In this document: positions 41,755 to 51,308 of the stretch, in pieces
Layout of the letters: every line of letters starts with the position of its first letter
Position numbering within the stretch: the first letter of the stretch is position 1
NCBI GenBank assembly: GCA_937927435.1
Contig: CALBDW010000106.1
Coordinates: forward strand, 1-53,178
Length of the DNA stretch: 53,178 bases
Source of the DNA: an uncultured Bdellovibrionales bacterium
Lineage (GTDB): Bacteria; Bdellovibrionota; Bdellovibrionia; Bdellovibrionales; JAMPXM01
Direction: 5' to 3'
Position numbers and translations under genes: made by a program
Notes under the pieces: generated by a model
Told to the model about the DNA's origin: nothing
Seen by the model: the letters and a program-made list of their open reading frames with translations, nothing else
The model's database searches: none

Positions 41755-42524
41755 TGGCGCGCAAAGCGGGAATGTCGGCGGTCTTGTTTTCGGTTCTCGC
41801 TTTCGCGGCCGCCACGCTGGCGGGAAGCGAAGCTTTCGCCCAAGGGGTGAATCTGCCGACTGTGAGCCTCGGGTTCAAAACAGCCGACAATCCCAGTGAA
41901 GTCGTCAACACGATCAAGATTTTGCTTCTGCTCACGGTTCTCACACTGGCCCCAGCCATTCTCATCATGATGACGGGGTTCACTCGCATCATTATCGTGC
42001 TGTCGTTCGTCCGTCAGGCGCTCGGCACGGCTCAGATGCCGCCGAACCAACTTCTCGTGGGGCTCGCTCTTTTCTTGACGTTTTTCATCATGCGCCCCGC
42101 GTTCGAAGAGATTAACAACAAGGCTCTGCGTCCGTATCTTGCGGGAACTATCTCGCAGGAACGGGCTTTGGAAGAAGCGTTGTCGCCTTTGAGAAAGTTC
42201 ATGTTCAACCAAACGCGGGAGTCGGATCTCGCGCTTTTCGTGAAGCTCTCCGGGTCTGAAAAGCCGAAGACGCTGGCGGACGTTCCGACCACGGTGCTGG
42301 TGCCGGCTTTCGTGGTTTCGGAACTCAAGACGGCATTCCAAATCGGTTTCATCATCTATCTTCCGTTCCTCGTCATCGACATGGTGATCTCAAGCGTTCT
42401 CATGGCGATGGGGATGATGATGCTCCCGCCGGTTGTGATTTCGCTTCCATTTAAGATCATGCTCTTCGTTCTCGTCGACGGTTGGACACTCCTGATCGGC
42501 TCGATGGTGAAGAGCTTCGGGTGA
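41754..42524 (+). CDS. fliP: Flagellar export gate protein FliP
   Basis: Core export-gate membrane protein of 256 residues with a signal peptide (residues 1-26, GSEAFAQG) and four membrane segments. Family blocks are ILIMMTGFTRIIIVLSFVRQALG, PPNQLLVGLALFLTFFIM, VPAFVVSELKTAFQIGF and the terminal MMMLPPVVISLPFKIMLFVLVDGW. ATG overlaps the fliO stop by one base. Confidence 0.97.
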   Translation: MARKAGMSAVLFSVLAFAAATLAGSEAFAQGVNLPTVSLGFKTADNPSEVVNTIKILLLLTVLTLAPAILIMMTGFTRIIIVLSFVRQALGTAQMPPNQLLVGLALFLTFFIMRPAFEEINNKALRPYLAGTISQERALEEALSPLRKFMFNQTRESDLALFVKLSGSEKPKTLADVPTTVLVPAFVVSELKTAFQIGFIIYLPFLVIDMVISSVLMAMGMMMLPPVVISLPFKIMLFVLVDGWTLLIGSMVKSFG

Positions 42525-42534
42525 GAGGGCGCTC

Positions 42535-42807
42535 ATGACGGAAGAGCTCATCATGAAATTAGGACAGGATACGCTCCGTACGACGGCTATGATCGCCGGA
42601 CCTATGTTGGGAGCGGCTCTGGTCACCGGTCTGGTTGTCAGCGTTTTCCAGGCGATCACCCAGATCAACGAAGCGACTTTGAGCTTCATCCCCAAGATGA
42701 TCATCGTCGGCGTCGTGATTCTGCTTGCCGGACCCTGGATGTTGGAAGTTCTCACGCAGTTTACGGTCGAGCTTTTTGAAAACCTCGCGATGTTCGTGAG
42801 GGAGTGA
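42535..42807 (+). CDS. fliQ: Flagellar export gate protein FliQ
   Basis: Two-helix membrane protein of 90 residues in the FliPQR gate. Typical features are the start region LIMKLGQDTLRTTAMIAGP, VSVFQAITQINEATLSFIPKM and the second helix IIVGVVILLAGPWML. Follows fliP by 10 bases. Confidence 0.96.
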   Translation: MTEELIMKLGQDTLRTTAMIAGPMLGAALVTGLVVSVFQAITQINEATLSFIPKMIIVGVVILLAGPWMLEVLTQFTVELFENLAMFVRE

Positions 42808-42821
42808 ATTAGGACGCGCCC

Positions 42822-43613
42822 GTGCTTCCCAATTTCATGTTCAACGAAACCGAGATCCTCGCCTTCGCTCTCGTGCTGCTCAGGATCTCGGCGTTCACAC
42901 TCTCGTGGCCTCTTTTCAGCATCTTCAGCGTTCCCAACCCCATTAAGGTGCTCTTCACTTTGGTCTTGACGATGGTGATTTTCCCGGTGATCGACCGTAG
43001 TGGTTTGGGCGTCCAAGCGCTGAACCAGGACCTTGTGTGGATCGCGGGTAAAGAAGTTTTGACGGGACTTTGTCTCGGTTTTATGACACGGCTCTTGTTC
43101 TTCGCTTTGAGCGTGGGCGGAAATCTGATCGCAACGAGCGCCGGCTTGGCCAATGGCCAGCTCTTTAACCCGGCTTTAGGCACTTCCACCACGACCGTCG
43201 AACAGTTTTATACGGCGCTTGGCGCGCTTTTATTCCTCGCGCTCGAAGGTCATCACTATTTTCTCACCGGACTCGTTCAAAGTTTCCAGGCGATTCCCCT
43301 CGCGCTCGATGGCACCGAGTTTGCTGCTTTAGTTGATAGGTTCGAGGACAGCGGTGTTGTCCTCCACCAAGTGGTCGAGGCGGGGATCAAAATTTCGGCG
43401 CCCGTGCTCGTTACGATCTTCATTTTGAATGTCGTAATGGGGATTATCGGCCGGGCGATCCCGCAGGTGAACGTGCTGCTGACCGGTATGTCCGTCAATT
43501 TTATGGCGGCGATCGTCGTGATGTTGATGGCGATACCGGCTCTGATACTCCAACTCGACCACGACGTGATCGCCTTCACGGAAAGTTTGTTCAAGTTCAT
43601 GAAGGCGATGTAG
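42822..43613 (+). CDS. fliR: Flagellar export gate protein FliR
   Basis: Polytopic gate protein of 263 residues with about six membrane helices. Family features include ILAFALVLLRISAFTLSWPLF near the start, VLTGLCLGFMTRLLFFALSVGGNLI, and VMGIIGRAIPQVNVLLTGMSVNF. GTG start with AGGA seven bases upstream, 14 bases after fliQ. Confidence 0.95.
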   Translation: MLPNFMFNETEILAFALVLLRISAFTLSWPLFSIFSVPNPIKVLFTLVLTMVIFPVIDRSGLGVQALNQDLVWIAGKEVLTGLCLGFMTRLLFFALSVGGNLIATSAGLANGQLFNPALGTSTTTVEQFYTALGALLFLALEGHHYFLTGLVQSFQAIPLALDGTEFAALVDRFEDSGVVLHQVVEAGIKISAPVLVTIFILNVVMGIIGRAIPQVNVLLTGMSVNFMAAIVVMLMAIPALILQLDHDVIAFTESLFKFMKAM

Positions 43614-43620
43614 GGGCGAG

Positions 43621-44688
43621 ATGGCGGAGCAGGACCAAGAGCGAACAGAAGAAGCGACCCAGCAGCGCCGTGAGGACTTCCGCAGGCGCGGCCAGGTTGC
43701 GAACACGCGCGAGTTGAGCTCGGTGCTCATTTTGTTGAGCTCGGCACTCGCTCTCTGGCTCTTGGGCCGGTTCTTCATGCAGCAGTTGTCCGACGTGATC
43801 ACGCAGTCGCTCGGGCCGTTCCTGCTCGATGCGGCCCGCAGAGGCGATTATGTGCCGGCGGTCCTGTTCGCCGTGAAGAAGGCGGCGCTGATTCTCGCTC
43901 CCTTGCTCGGGATTTTTGTGGTTATGGGTGTGGCCTCGACGGTCCTGCAAACGGGCTTTTTGAATAACGAAGAGGCGCTGACGCCGAAGTTCGAAAGACT
44001 GAACCCGGTCGAAGGTTTAAAACGCCTTTTCAGCCTACGCGCGGCTGTCGAAGGCCTGAAGGCCGTCCTCAAGCTCATACTTGTTTCGGCGGTCGTGATC
44101 GTTCTCGTTAAAGAACACCTGATTAAGGTTCCGATCCTTGTCGATTTCTCAATCAACCAGATGGTCGCTTTCGCCGGCGATTTGAGCGTACGCCTCCTGG
44201 GCGGTGTCGGCGTTTTCATGGGTGTTCTGGCGACGGCTGACTATTTCTTTCAGCGCTGGCAGCTAGAAAAGCAGATGCGGATGACCAAGCAAGAGGTCAA
44301 GGAAGAACACAAGTCGCGCGAAGGTGATCCGATGATCAAAGCGCGAATCCGCCGCATCCAAAGGGAGATGGCCAACAAGCGCATGATGGCGGACGTACCG
44401 AAAGCCGACGTCGTGGTCACCAACCCGACGCACATCGCGTGTGCGATTCAATACGATCCGGCCACGATGGCGGCGCCGCGTTTGGTCGCCAAAGGAGCTG
44501 GAGCCGTCGCGGAGAAAATCAAAGCGATCGCGAGAGAACACAATATACCGGTGCTCGAGAACAAGCCTTTGGCTCGCACGCTCTATAAGACTTTGAAAAT
44601 CGGGCAGACGATCCCGCGCGAGCTCTTCCAGGCTGTGGCTCAAGTCCTGGCGTATGTTTACAAGTTGAAGAGAAAGGCTAAGTGGTAA
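43621..44688 (+). CDS. flhB: Flagellar export substrate-specificity switch FlhB
   Basis: Membrane protein of 355 residues with four helices and a cytoplasmic C-terminal domain that self-cleaves at NPTH (residues 268-271, in VVVTNPTHIACAIQY). Cleavage switches export from rod/hook to filament substrates. The N terminus DQERTEEATQQRREDFRRRGQV is the family hallmark. Its TAA overlaps the flhA ATG by one base. Confidence 0.97.
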   Translation: MAEQDQERTEEATQQRREDFRRRGQVANTRELSSVLILLSSALALWLLGRFFMQQLSDVITQSLGPFLLDAARRGDYVPAVLFAVKKAALILAPLLGIFVVMGVASTVLQTGFLNNEEALTPKFERLNPVEGLKRLFSLRAAVEGLKAVLKLILVSAVVIVLVKEHLIKVPILVDFSINQMVAFAGDLSVRLLGGVGVFMGVLATADYFFQRWQLEKQMRMTKQEVKEEHKSREGDPMIKARIRRIQREMANKRMMADVPKADVVVTNPTHIACAIQYDPATMAAPRLVAKGAGAVAEKIKAIAREHNIPVLENKPLARTLYKTLKIGQTIPRELFQAVAQVLAYVYKLKRKAKW

Positions 44689-46784
44689 TGGAGCAGCTGT
44701 TCCAGTTCCTCAAGCGATTTGAAAAGTACACGAAGAACGTGGACCTTCTTATCGCGATCACGCTGATGGCGATTTTGGGCATCATGCTCGTGAAGCTGCC
44801 GCCTTTCTTGCTCGACATCGCATTGACGTTGAGCTTGACGAGCTCGATCCTCATTCTTCTTGTCGCCCTCTACACGAAGCGCGCTCTCGACTTCAGCGTC
44901 TTCCCGAGTCTTCTTTTGATATCGACGCTTTTCAGGCTTTCGTTGAACGTCGCTACCACGCGGATCGTTCTGAGTGAAGGGCATACGGGCGCTCAAGCGG
45001 CCGGATCTGTGATCCACGCGTTCGGCAGTTTCGTGGTCGGCGATAACTACGTGATCGGGTTCGTTGTCTTCGTCATCCTTGTTGTCATTAACTTCGTGGT
45101 CATCACCAAAGGTTCGGGCCGCGTCGCCGAAGTCGCCGCACGGTTCACTTTGGATGCTATGCCCGGTAAGCAGATGGCGATCGACGCTGACCTGAACGCC
45201 GGCTTGATCAATGAGGAAGAGGCGAGAAGACGCCGCCGTGAAATCGAAATGGAAGCCGATTTCTACGGAGCCATGGATGGTGCCTCGAAGTTCGTTCGCG
45301 GTGACGCCATCGCAGGCATCGTGATCACGGTCGTGAACATCATCGGCGGCCTCTTAGTCGGCGTTCTCCAGCACGGGCTCGACATCAGCATGGCGGCCCA
45401 GTTCTACACGAAGCTCACGATCGGTGACGGTCTGGTCAGCCAGATTCCGGCTCTTATCATCTCGACGGCTGCGGGTATCATCGTCACCCGCAGCGGCTCG
45501 GGCGAGAACATGGGTAACGAGGTTGTCACCCAGCTTTTCATCAACCCGCGCGCGCTTTATATCGGCGCGGGTGTGATCGGCGCGCTCGGCTTGGTCCCGT
45601 CGCTTCCCACGATTCCGTTCTTCATCACGGGCGCCGCGATGGGAGCGCTCGGTTGGATCGTCGCGAAATACCAAGAAGAAGAGGTCGAGCAAAAACGTCG
45701 AAGAGAAGAGGAGGCCGCGGCCCGTCCGGGCAAAGAAAAAATCGAGAACCTGCTCCCTCTGGATCTCGTCGAACTCGAGGTCGGTTACGGTCTCATCAAT
45801 ATCGTCGAAAGCGACCAGTCCGGAGATTTGCTCGAACGAATCGCGAGTATTCGCAAGCAATTCGCTCTCGACATGGGGATCATCGTTCCGAGCATTCATA
45901 TCCGAGATAACCTGCAGCTTGAGCCGGGCGAGTACCGCGTCCTGATCAAAGGCAACAAGGTCGGCGGTGGCATTCTGAAGCCCGAGTATCTCCTGGCGAT
46001 GGATCCGGGCAATACGACGAGCAGGATCGACGGCATTCCGACGAAGGAGCCTGCGTTCGGACTCGACGCTCTCTGGATCACCAAAGGACAGAAAGAAGAA
46101 GCTGAACTCGCCGGATACACGGTCGTCGACCTCGCGACCGTCATGGCGACGCATCTTACGGAGATCGTCCGTACGCATGCGCACGAGCTGCTCGGCCGGC
46201 AAGAGGCGTCAGCTCTCATCGACAATTTCAAAAAGTCGTATCCGAAAGTGGTCGAAGAACTTATTCCCGACCCGTTGCCTCTCGGCACGGTCGTCAAGGT
46301 TCTTCAGAACTTGTTACGCGAGCAAGTTTCGATTCGCGACTTGTTGACGATCTTCGAAACGCTCGCGGACGAGGCGACTCGCACGAAGGACCCTGAGATT
46401 CTTACCGAAGCCGTTCGGAAGGCACTCGCACGGAGCATTTCGGCCCGTTACAAGAACGAGTCCGGCCGTATTCCCGTGCTGAGTCTCGATGCGCGGCTTG
46501 AGGAGCTCATCGCGAACTCGCTGCTCCAGACTGAGCAGGGTGTGCAGCTCGTGATGGATCCGCGCATCGCGCACGCGATGATCGAAGGAATCGCGTCTGA
46601 AATCGAGAAGCATCCGGAGATCGCCGGCCAACCGATTCTTCTCACAAGCCCGACAGCGCGCCGGCATATTTTCAAGCTGACCAACAGGTTCATTCCGCAG
46701 CTCGTGGTGCTTTCGCATAACGAGCTCACTCCAGACACGCACATAACGCCAGTCGGAACCGTGGAGTTGCCGTATGCGGGTTAA
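44688..46784 (+). CDS. flhA: Flagellar export gate protein FlhA
   Basis: Major export-gate protein of 698 residues. There are eight membrane helices in the N-terminal half, and the FHIPEP-type loop TLDAMPGKQMAIDADLNAGLI with MEADFYGAMDGASKFVRGDAIAGI between helices. The cytoplasmic C-terminal domain starts near PLDLVELEVGYGLI and binds chaperone-substrate complexes. The start at 44688 overlaps the flhB stop; an upstream GTG at 44682 would add two residues. Confidence 0.97.
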   Translation: MEQLFQFLKRFEKYTKNVDLLIAITLMAILGIMLVKLPPFLLDIALTLSLTSSILILLVALYTKRALDFSVFPSLLLISTLFRLSLNVATTRIVLSEGHTGAQAAGSVIHAFGSFVVGDNYVIGFVVFVILVVINFVVITKGSGRVAEVAARFTLDAMPGKQMAIDADLNAGLINEEEARRRRREIEMEADFYGAMDGASKFVRGDAIAGIVITVVNIIGGLLVGVLQHGLDISMAAQFYTKLTIGDGLVSQIPALIISTAAGIIVTRSGSGENMGNEVVTQLFINPRALYIGAGVIGALGLVPSLPTIPFFITGAAMGALGWIVAKYQEEEVEQKRRREEEAAARPGKEKIENLLPLDLVELEVGYGLINIVESDQSGDLLERIASIRKQFALDMGIIVPSIHIRDNLQLEPGEYRVLIKGNKVGGGILKPEYLLAMDPGNTTSRIDGIPTKEPAFGLDALWITKGQKEEAELAGYTVVDLATVMATHLTEIVRTHAHELLGRQEASALIDNFKKSYPKVVEELIPDPLPLGTVVKVLQNLLREQVSIRDLLTIFETLADEATRTKDPEILTEAVRKALARSISARYKNESGRIPVLSLDARLEELIANSLLQTEQGVQLVMDPRIAHAMIEGIASEIEKHPEIAGQPILLTSPTARRHIFKLTNRFIPQLVVLSHNELTPDTHITPVGTVELPYAG

Positions 46785-48402
46785 AAAGTTCGAAGCAAAA
46801 ACCATGAAGGAAGCGCTTCAGATGGTGAAGAACGAACTCGGTCCGGACGCCGTCATTCTTTCCGCGCGCGACAACCGGAAGGCATTCGGGCTCGCCGGTG
46901 AAGCGAGCGTCGAGATCACGGCCGCGGTTTCGGAATCGACTTTGGCGAAAAAGCGCTATGTGGAGTCGCGTTTAAGCAACGCCGACCGGGAACGTTTTTA
47001 TTCGGCTAATGCGCGGGAGCAAAAGCGTTTCATCGAGCGCATGATCGAAAATCGCCTGCAAGAGGCGGAACCGACTTTCCGTCGGCCGATCACGACCCGC
47101 AAATACATCGAAATTTCCGACGACGAAGAATCGATGCCGAGCTCGCGGCGGGCAGAAGCGCTCAGCCGGGCGAGCGGCCGGAACGTAGGCGAACTCTTAA
47201 GCGACTTTGAGCAAGATTTCGACTACGGCCGTGTGAAAACCGCTCGGGCCCAGGCGCGGGCTGCTACGGTTGCCTCTCAAGAACGCGTGGCGGCCGCTCA
47301 GGTTCCGAAAAAGAGCTCGGAATCGGAGGTTCGCCAAGGCATTTCGGAAAACGCGATCAATCGCATTAAGAACGCGGCGATGGAAGCGTGGCGCGCAGGT
47401 ATTTCGATCGCTCAGGAGCCGAAAGCTGCTGCTCCCTCGGCGCCCGCGGCTTCGGCGAAAGGCGCGGCCGCAGCGCAAATGGGAAAAGACAGTGAGATCG
47501 CCGCTCTCAAAAACGAAATCGAGCGCCTGCAGAAGATGCTCGAAGGGTTCCAGAAAGTCCCGCAATCTTTTGTCGGTCTGCATCCGGGAGCTGAATTCGG
47601 GCTTCCGTACGATCTGAGCTTCATGTTCCAGCGCCTGGTCGACGCTGGTGTCACCGTCGATCACGCGGTCGAAATCCTTGCGGGTGCCGCTAAGGAAATC
47701 GATCCCGTCCAGATGAAGAAGAAGCCGATCGTCGACGCATGGGTGGCGCGCTTTTTCCTGAGTAATGTCAGCACCGTCGCGTCTCCGTGGGCGGGACGGA
47801 TCCATCTTTTCGTCGGCGGCGCGGGCAGCGGCAAGACGTCGCATCTCGTGAAGGCGGCCAGCCATCTCGTCGTCAACGAGAAAAAGAAAGTTGCGATTCT
47901 TACGACGGATTCCTTCAAAGTCGGGGCGGTAGACCAGCTCAAGATCTACTGCCAGATTTTGAATGTTCCTTTCGCCGTCATCCGCAACCGGAAAGATTGG
48001 GATTGGGTGCTGAGCCAGCTCAGCCACATCGATCACATATTGGTCGACTTCCCTGGTTTACAGCTGAAAACGATCGAGGAAATCCATCTTTTGAAATCGC
48101 TTTTGCCGCCGCCGCAAACGCAGGCCATGACTCATCTCTGTGTTTCCGCGACGACCAAGGACGGAGACGCGTATGAAATCGCGCGGAGGTATAAAGTAGC
48201 CGAGTTTAACGATTTGGTTTTCACGAATCTCGACCAGTCCGTTCAACACGGCGTGATTTACAACTTGCACAGGAAAACCGGAAAACCCCTGCACTCGTTC
48301 GGAATCGGCAATCGGATCCCAGAGGACTTCGAATTGGCGACGAAGGAGCGGGTGCTCGACTTGATATTCAAGCTGAGTAGATTGAGAAGGGAGATCAAGT
48401 GA
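46774..48402 (+). CDS. flhF: FlhF, SRP-type GTPase for flagellar placement
   Basis: SRP-GTPase homolog of 542 residues that sets pole and number of flagella. The N terminus is typical (MRVKKFEAKTMKEALQMVKNELGPDAVIL), followed by a long variable region with coiled coil (EIAALKNEIERLQKMLEGF). The NG domain has G1 GGAGSGKT (from Gly348) and DSFKVGAVDQL. Later motifs diverge: the G3 DTAGR position reads DFPGLQ and the G4 TKxD position reads TNLDQ. This suggests weak or altered GTP hydrolysis or base selection. The start overlaps flhA by 11 bases; the stop overlaps flhG in GTGA. Confidence 0.93.
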   Translation: MRVKKFEAKTMKEALQMVKNELGPDAVILSARDNRKAFGLAGEASVEITAAVSESTLAKKRYVESRLSNADRERFYSANAREQKRFIERMIENRLQEAEPTFRRPITTRKYIEISDDEESMPSSRRAEALSRASGRNVGELLSDFEQDFDYGRVKTARAQARAATVASQERVAAAQVPKKSSESEVRQGISENAINRIKNAAMEAWRAGISIAQEPKAAAPSAPAASAKGAAAAQMGKDSEIAALKNEIERLQKMLEGFQKVPQSFVGLHPGAEFGLPYDLSFMFQRLVDAGVTVDHAVEILAGAAKEIDPVQMKKKPIVDAWVARFFLSNVSTVASPWAGRIHLFVGGAGSGKTSHLVKAASHLVVNEKKKVAILTTDSFKVGAVDQLKIYCQILNVPFAVIRNRKDWDWVLSQLSHIDHILVDFPGLQLKTIEEIHLLKSLLPPPQTQAMTHLCVSATTKDGDAYEIARRYKVAEFNDLVFTNLDQSVQHGVIYNLHRKTGKPLHSFGIGNRIPEDFELATKERVLDLIFKLSRLRREIK

Positions 48403-49250
48403 ACTCAACCATGTCCACACAGACAGGACGTCACGGCATGGGTACGGCGCGCACGCGCGTGATCAGCGTGACTTCCGGAAAAGGCGGAGTAGGGAAAACT
48501 TCGCTCGTAGTGAACTTGGCTCACCAGTTCGCCCGTGAGGGATCGCGCGTTCTCATTCTTGACGGCGATCTCGGTATGGCGAACGTGGATATCATGTTCA
48601 ACGTCCGCCCTAAGAAGACGATTCACGACGTCGTCAGCGGCGGCGCGGACATCAACGACGTCCTTATCGACGTCGCTCCCGACATCACATTGATCCCGGG
48701 AGGAAGCGGTATCTTCGAGCTGCAAAACCTGTCGCCGTTCGATAAGCAGAGGCTGCTCGACCAGGTCAGCGCTTTGGGCACGTGTTACGATGTGATGTTG
48801 ATCGACACGGCTCCGGGAATCGACGACAACGTTCTTTACCTCAACAGCGCGGCTCAAGATATTTGTGTCGTCGTCACGCCCGAACCAGCCTCCGTCGCTG
48901 ATTCATACGCGCTAATCAAGGTTCTTCATCAGCGTTGCCGCGAGAACCGGTTCTCGATCATTTGCAACCAGGTGAAGGACGAAGCGGAAGGACGGAAGCT
49001 GTTCGAGCGGATCGCATCCGTGGCTCAATCATTCCTGTACGTGAGTCTGGACTACGCCGGATCGATTCCGAACGATCCCGCTTTGAGACAGTCCACGCGC
49101 GCCCAACAGCTGGTGTCGCGGGTGCTGCCGAATGCCCCGTCTTCACTCGCGATATCCAAGTTGGCTCGCGGGTTTATAGGTCAAAGAGCCGAGTCGGAAT
49201 GTAAAGGAAGTTTACAGTTTTTCTGGCAGCAACTCGTTCGGTTGGCATGA
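48399..49250 (+). CDS. flhG: FlhG (MinD-like ATPase), flagellar number regulator
   Basis: ParA/MinD-family ATPase of 283 residues that works with FlhF to limit flagellar number. Deviant Walker A SGKGGVGKT (residues 26-34), switch I/A' LILDGDLGMANVDIMF, and Walker B VMLIDTAPGID. The C-terminal amphipathic helix expected for membrane binding is SLQFFWQQLVRLA. GTG start with GGGAG six bases upstream; ATG at 48411 is an alternative. Followed by fliA after 69 bases. Confidence 0.94.
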   Translation: MNSTMSTQTGRHGMGTARTRVISVTSGKGGVGKTSLVVNLAHQFAREGSRVLILDGDLGMANVDIMFNVRPKKTIHDVVSGGADINDVLIDVAPDITLIPGGSGIFELQNLSPFDKQRLLDQVSALGTCYDVMLIDTAPGIDDNVLYLNSAAQDICVVVTPEPASVADSYALIKVLHQRCRENRFSIICNQVKDEAEGRKLFERIASVAQSFLYVSLDYAGSIPNDPALRQSTRAQQLVSRVLPNAPSSLAISKLARGFIGQRAESECKGSLQFFWQQLVRLA

Positions 49251-49319
49251 AAGATTAGGACTTTGAGCCGAGTTCTCATTTTGATAACCTTTAACTGTAG
49301 GCCGACAAAGGTGGGATAA

Positions 49320-50105
49320 ATGTCGAACAACTCTTCTCTGCTTCGAAGGTATAAGGAAGAACCTTCGAAAATCACTCCCGAGCAGAAAGACAAGCTCATC
49401 ATGGAATACGCGCCTTTGATCAAATTCATCGCTCAAAAGATCGCGGTTCGATTGCCGTCGAACATCGAACTCGACGATTTGATTTCGAGCGGTGTGATCG
49501 GGCTCATGGACGCGATCGAAAAGTACGATCCCACCAGAGACAATAAGTTCAAAACGTACGCGGAATTCCGCATCCGCGGCGCGATTCTTGACGAACTTCG
49601 CGCGCAGGACTGGGTCCCTCGTTCCGTGCGCGATAAAGCGAAGTTACTCGATCGCACGATGATCGAACTGGAGGCGGAACTCGGACGTACCGCGACTGAT
49701 GAGGAAATCGCGGCCCGGCTGAACATGTCGATGGACGAGTTTTTCGATCTCGTCAATCAAGTGCGGCCGGTTTCGGTACTGTCGATCGACGAAGCGGCGA
49801 CGTTCTCGAGCGTCGACAAGAAATCGATCCTGAACTTGCTTGAGGCGACGAAGCTCAACAACCCCTTCAACCAGCTCAACATGAAGTCGGTGAAGGATAT
49901 CGTGACCAATGCGATTGAAGAGCTTCCGGAGCGCCAGCGGCTTGTGCTTTCGCTTTATTATTACGAAGACCTGAACCTCAAAGAGATCGGCAAGGTTTTG
50001 CGCGTGACGGAAAGCCGCGTTTCGCAACTGCACGCGCAAGCGATCTCGCGCCTTCGTGCCAAACTTTCGCAATACTTCCAAGACCAGGAACAAGAAGCGA
50101 GCTGA
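49320..50105 (+). CDS. fliA: RNA polymerase sigma-28 factor FliA
   Basis: Alternative sigma factor of 261 residues for late flagellar genes. Region 2 (MEYAPLIKFIAQKIAVRLP, LDDLISSGVIGLMDAIEKYDP, KFKTYAEFRIRGAILDELRAQDWVPRSVR) and region 4 (LPERQRLVLSLYYYEDLNLKEIGKVLRVTESRVSQLHAQAI) are both complete. The gene closes the flagellar operon. It is convergent with the RpoH-like gene, with 18 bases between stops. Confidence 0.96.
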   Translation: MSNNSSLLRRYKEEPSKITPEQKDKLIMEYAPLIKFIAQKIAVRLPSNIELDDLISSGVIGLMDAIEKYDPTRDNKFKTYAEFRIRGAILDELRAQDWVPRSVRDKAKLLDRTMIELEAELGRTATDEEIAARLNMSMDEFFDLVNQVRPVSVLSIDEAATFSSVDKKSILNLLEATKLNNPFNQLNMKSVKDIVTNAIEELPERQRLVLSLYYYEDLNLKEIGKVLRVTESRVSQLHAQAISRLRAKLSQYFQDQEQEAS

Positions 50106-50123
50106 GGTCTCCGGCGGAGGAAT

Positions 50124-51284
50124 TTATGACGAGCGCGACTCGTCGTCCTCCGCGGGCGTTAGGCTGCCGACCATGGCTTTGCGGATTTTCGCGATCAGCC
50201 GGGCTTCCAATTGGCGGACGGCTTCGCGGGTGACTCCGTAATGTTCGCCGATTTCCTGCAGGGTCATCGGCTCATCGGCGAGAAGGCGCTTTTCGAGAAT
50301 AAACGTTTCTTTTTCGCTCAGACTGCCGCGAATTTTTTCGATGTTCTCGCGGAGCAACTCCATTTCTTCGAAATGGCCGAGCGCCTCGTCGACCGGTTCA
50401 TCTTCGCTCGGCGAAAAATCCAACAGGCTTGAAACCGAGTTGCCCTCGCTGTCGATCGGTTGGTTCAGGCTGATATCACGCCCCGTGAGGCGTTTCTGCA
50501 TCGTTTCGACTTCTTCCTCGCTCACGCCCAGGCGGCCGGCGAGCAGGGCGACCGTCGGCTCCTGCCCCATGGAATCGAGAGCTTCGCGTTCCTTTTGCAA
50601 CCGGTAGAAGAGTTTGCGCTGGTTTTGCGTGGTACCAATGCGGACCACCGAGTACTGGCGCATGAGGTATTCCTGAATGTAGCCCCGAATCCACCAGACG
50701 GCGTAGGTGATGAGGCGCACGCCCTTGTAGGGGTTGAATTCCTTCACGGCGTGCATGAGGCCCACATTGCCTTCTTGGATGAGGTCAATGAGTTTCGCGC
50801 CGAAGCGCGAATATTCGGCCGCGATTTTGACCACGAAGCGCAGGTTGCTGGTTACAAGCATCTCGGCGGCTTTCGGGTCGCCGGTTTCCCGGTACCTCAC
50901 CGCGAGCTCGTACTCTTGCTCGCGCGTCAGCAAGGGATACTTGCGGATTTCAGCCAAATAGAGCGCGACAGGGTCGGTGGGGGCCAGGGATTTCGAAGTC
51001 CCCCCTGAGGGAACCGGCGCGAGAGCCGGTCCCATTCCGCCGTGAGCGGGAACAAGCTCGTTCAAGACATCCTGGTCAGGGTCGATATCGGCCGTGGGAA
51101 CTGATTCCAACTCCTCCCGGAAATCAGCAGCCGGTGAAAAGGCGGACTCGTCCTCTTCCGGATCGTGTGCTTCCGGCTCAATGATTTCCGGCTCCAGCAC
51201 TTCCGTAGGACTGTCAGCCACGCTTTTTTTGGTGGTTTTCGCCGTCGACGGCTTGGCGGCGCGTTTCATGCGGCTCTTGGCCAT
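50124..51284 (-). CDS. Sigma-70-family factor, RpoH-like, with long N-terminal extension
   Basis: Group 3 sigma factor of 386 residues. Residues ~105-386 hold a full RpoH-type core: DPVALYLAEIRKYPLLTREQEYEL, LVTSNLRFVVKIAAEY, DLIQEGNVGLMHAVKEFNPYKGVRLITYAVWWIRGYIQEYL, an RpoH-box-like segment NQRKLFYRLQKE, and region 4 GEHYGVTREAVRQLEARLIAKIRK. The first ~105 residues are an unusual Lys-rich start (SRMKRAAKPSTAKTTKKS) followed by an acidic, Pro-rich stretch absent from E. coli RpoH (284 residues). It may be an anti-sigma or DNA-contact module. GGACGAG precedes the ATG. Bdellovibrio is known to have several alternative sigma factors near its flagellar genes. Confidence 0.88.
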   Translation of the reverse strand: MAKSRMKRAAKPSTAKTTKKSVADSPTEVLEPEIIEPEAHDPEEDESAFSPAADFREELESVPTADIDPDQDVLNELVPAHGGMGPALAPVPSGGTSKSLAPTDPVALYLAEIRKYPLLTREQEYELAVRYRETGDPKAAEMLVTSNLRFVVKIAAEYSRFGAKLIDLIQEGNVGLMHAVKEFNPYKGVRLITYAVWWIRGYIQEYLMRQYSVVRIGTTQNQRKLFYRLQKEREALDSMGQEPTVALLAGRLGVSEEEVETMQKRLTGRDISLNQPIDSEGNSVSSLLDFSPSEDEPVDEALGHFEEMELLRENIEKIRGSLSEKETFILEKRLLADEPMTLQEIGEHYGVTREAVRQLEARLIAKIRKAMVGSLTPAEDDESRSS

Positions 51285-51308
51285 TGAACTCGTCCTTACC
51301 CGGAATGT

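Noticed and set aside
48405..48857. Minus-strand frames across the flagellar operon
   Set aside because: All lie opposite well-conserved flagellar genes; they are by-products of codon bias.
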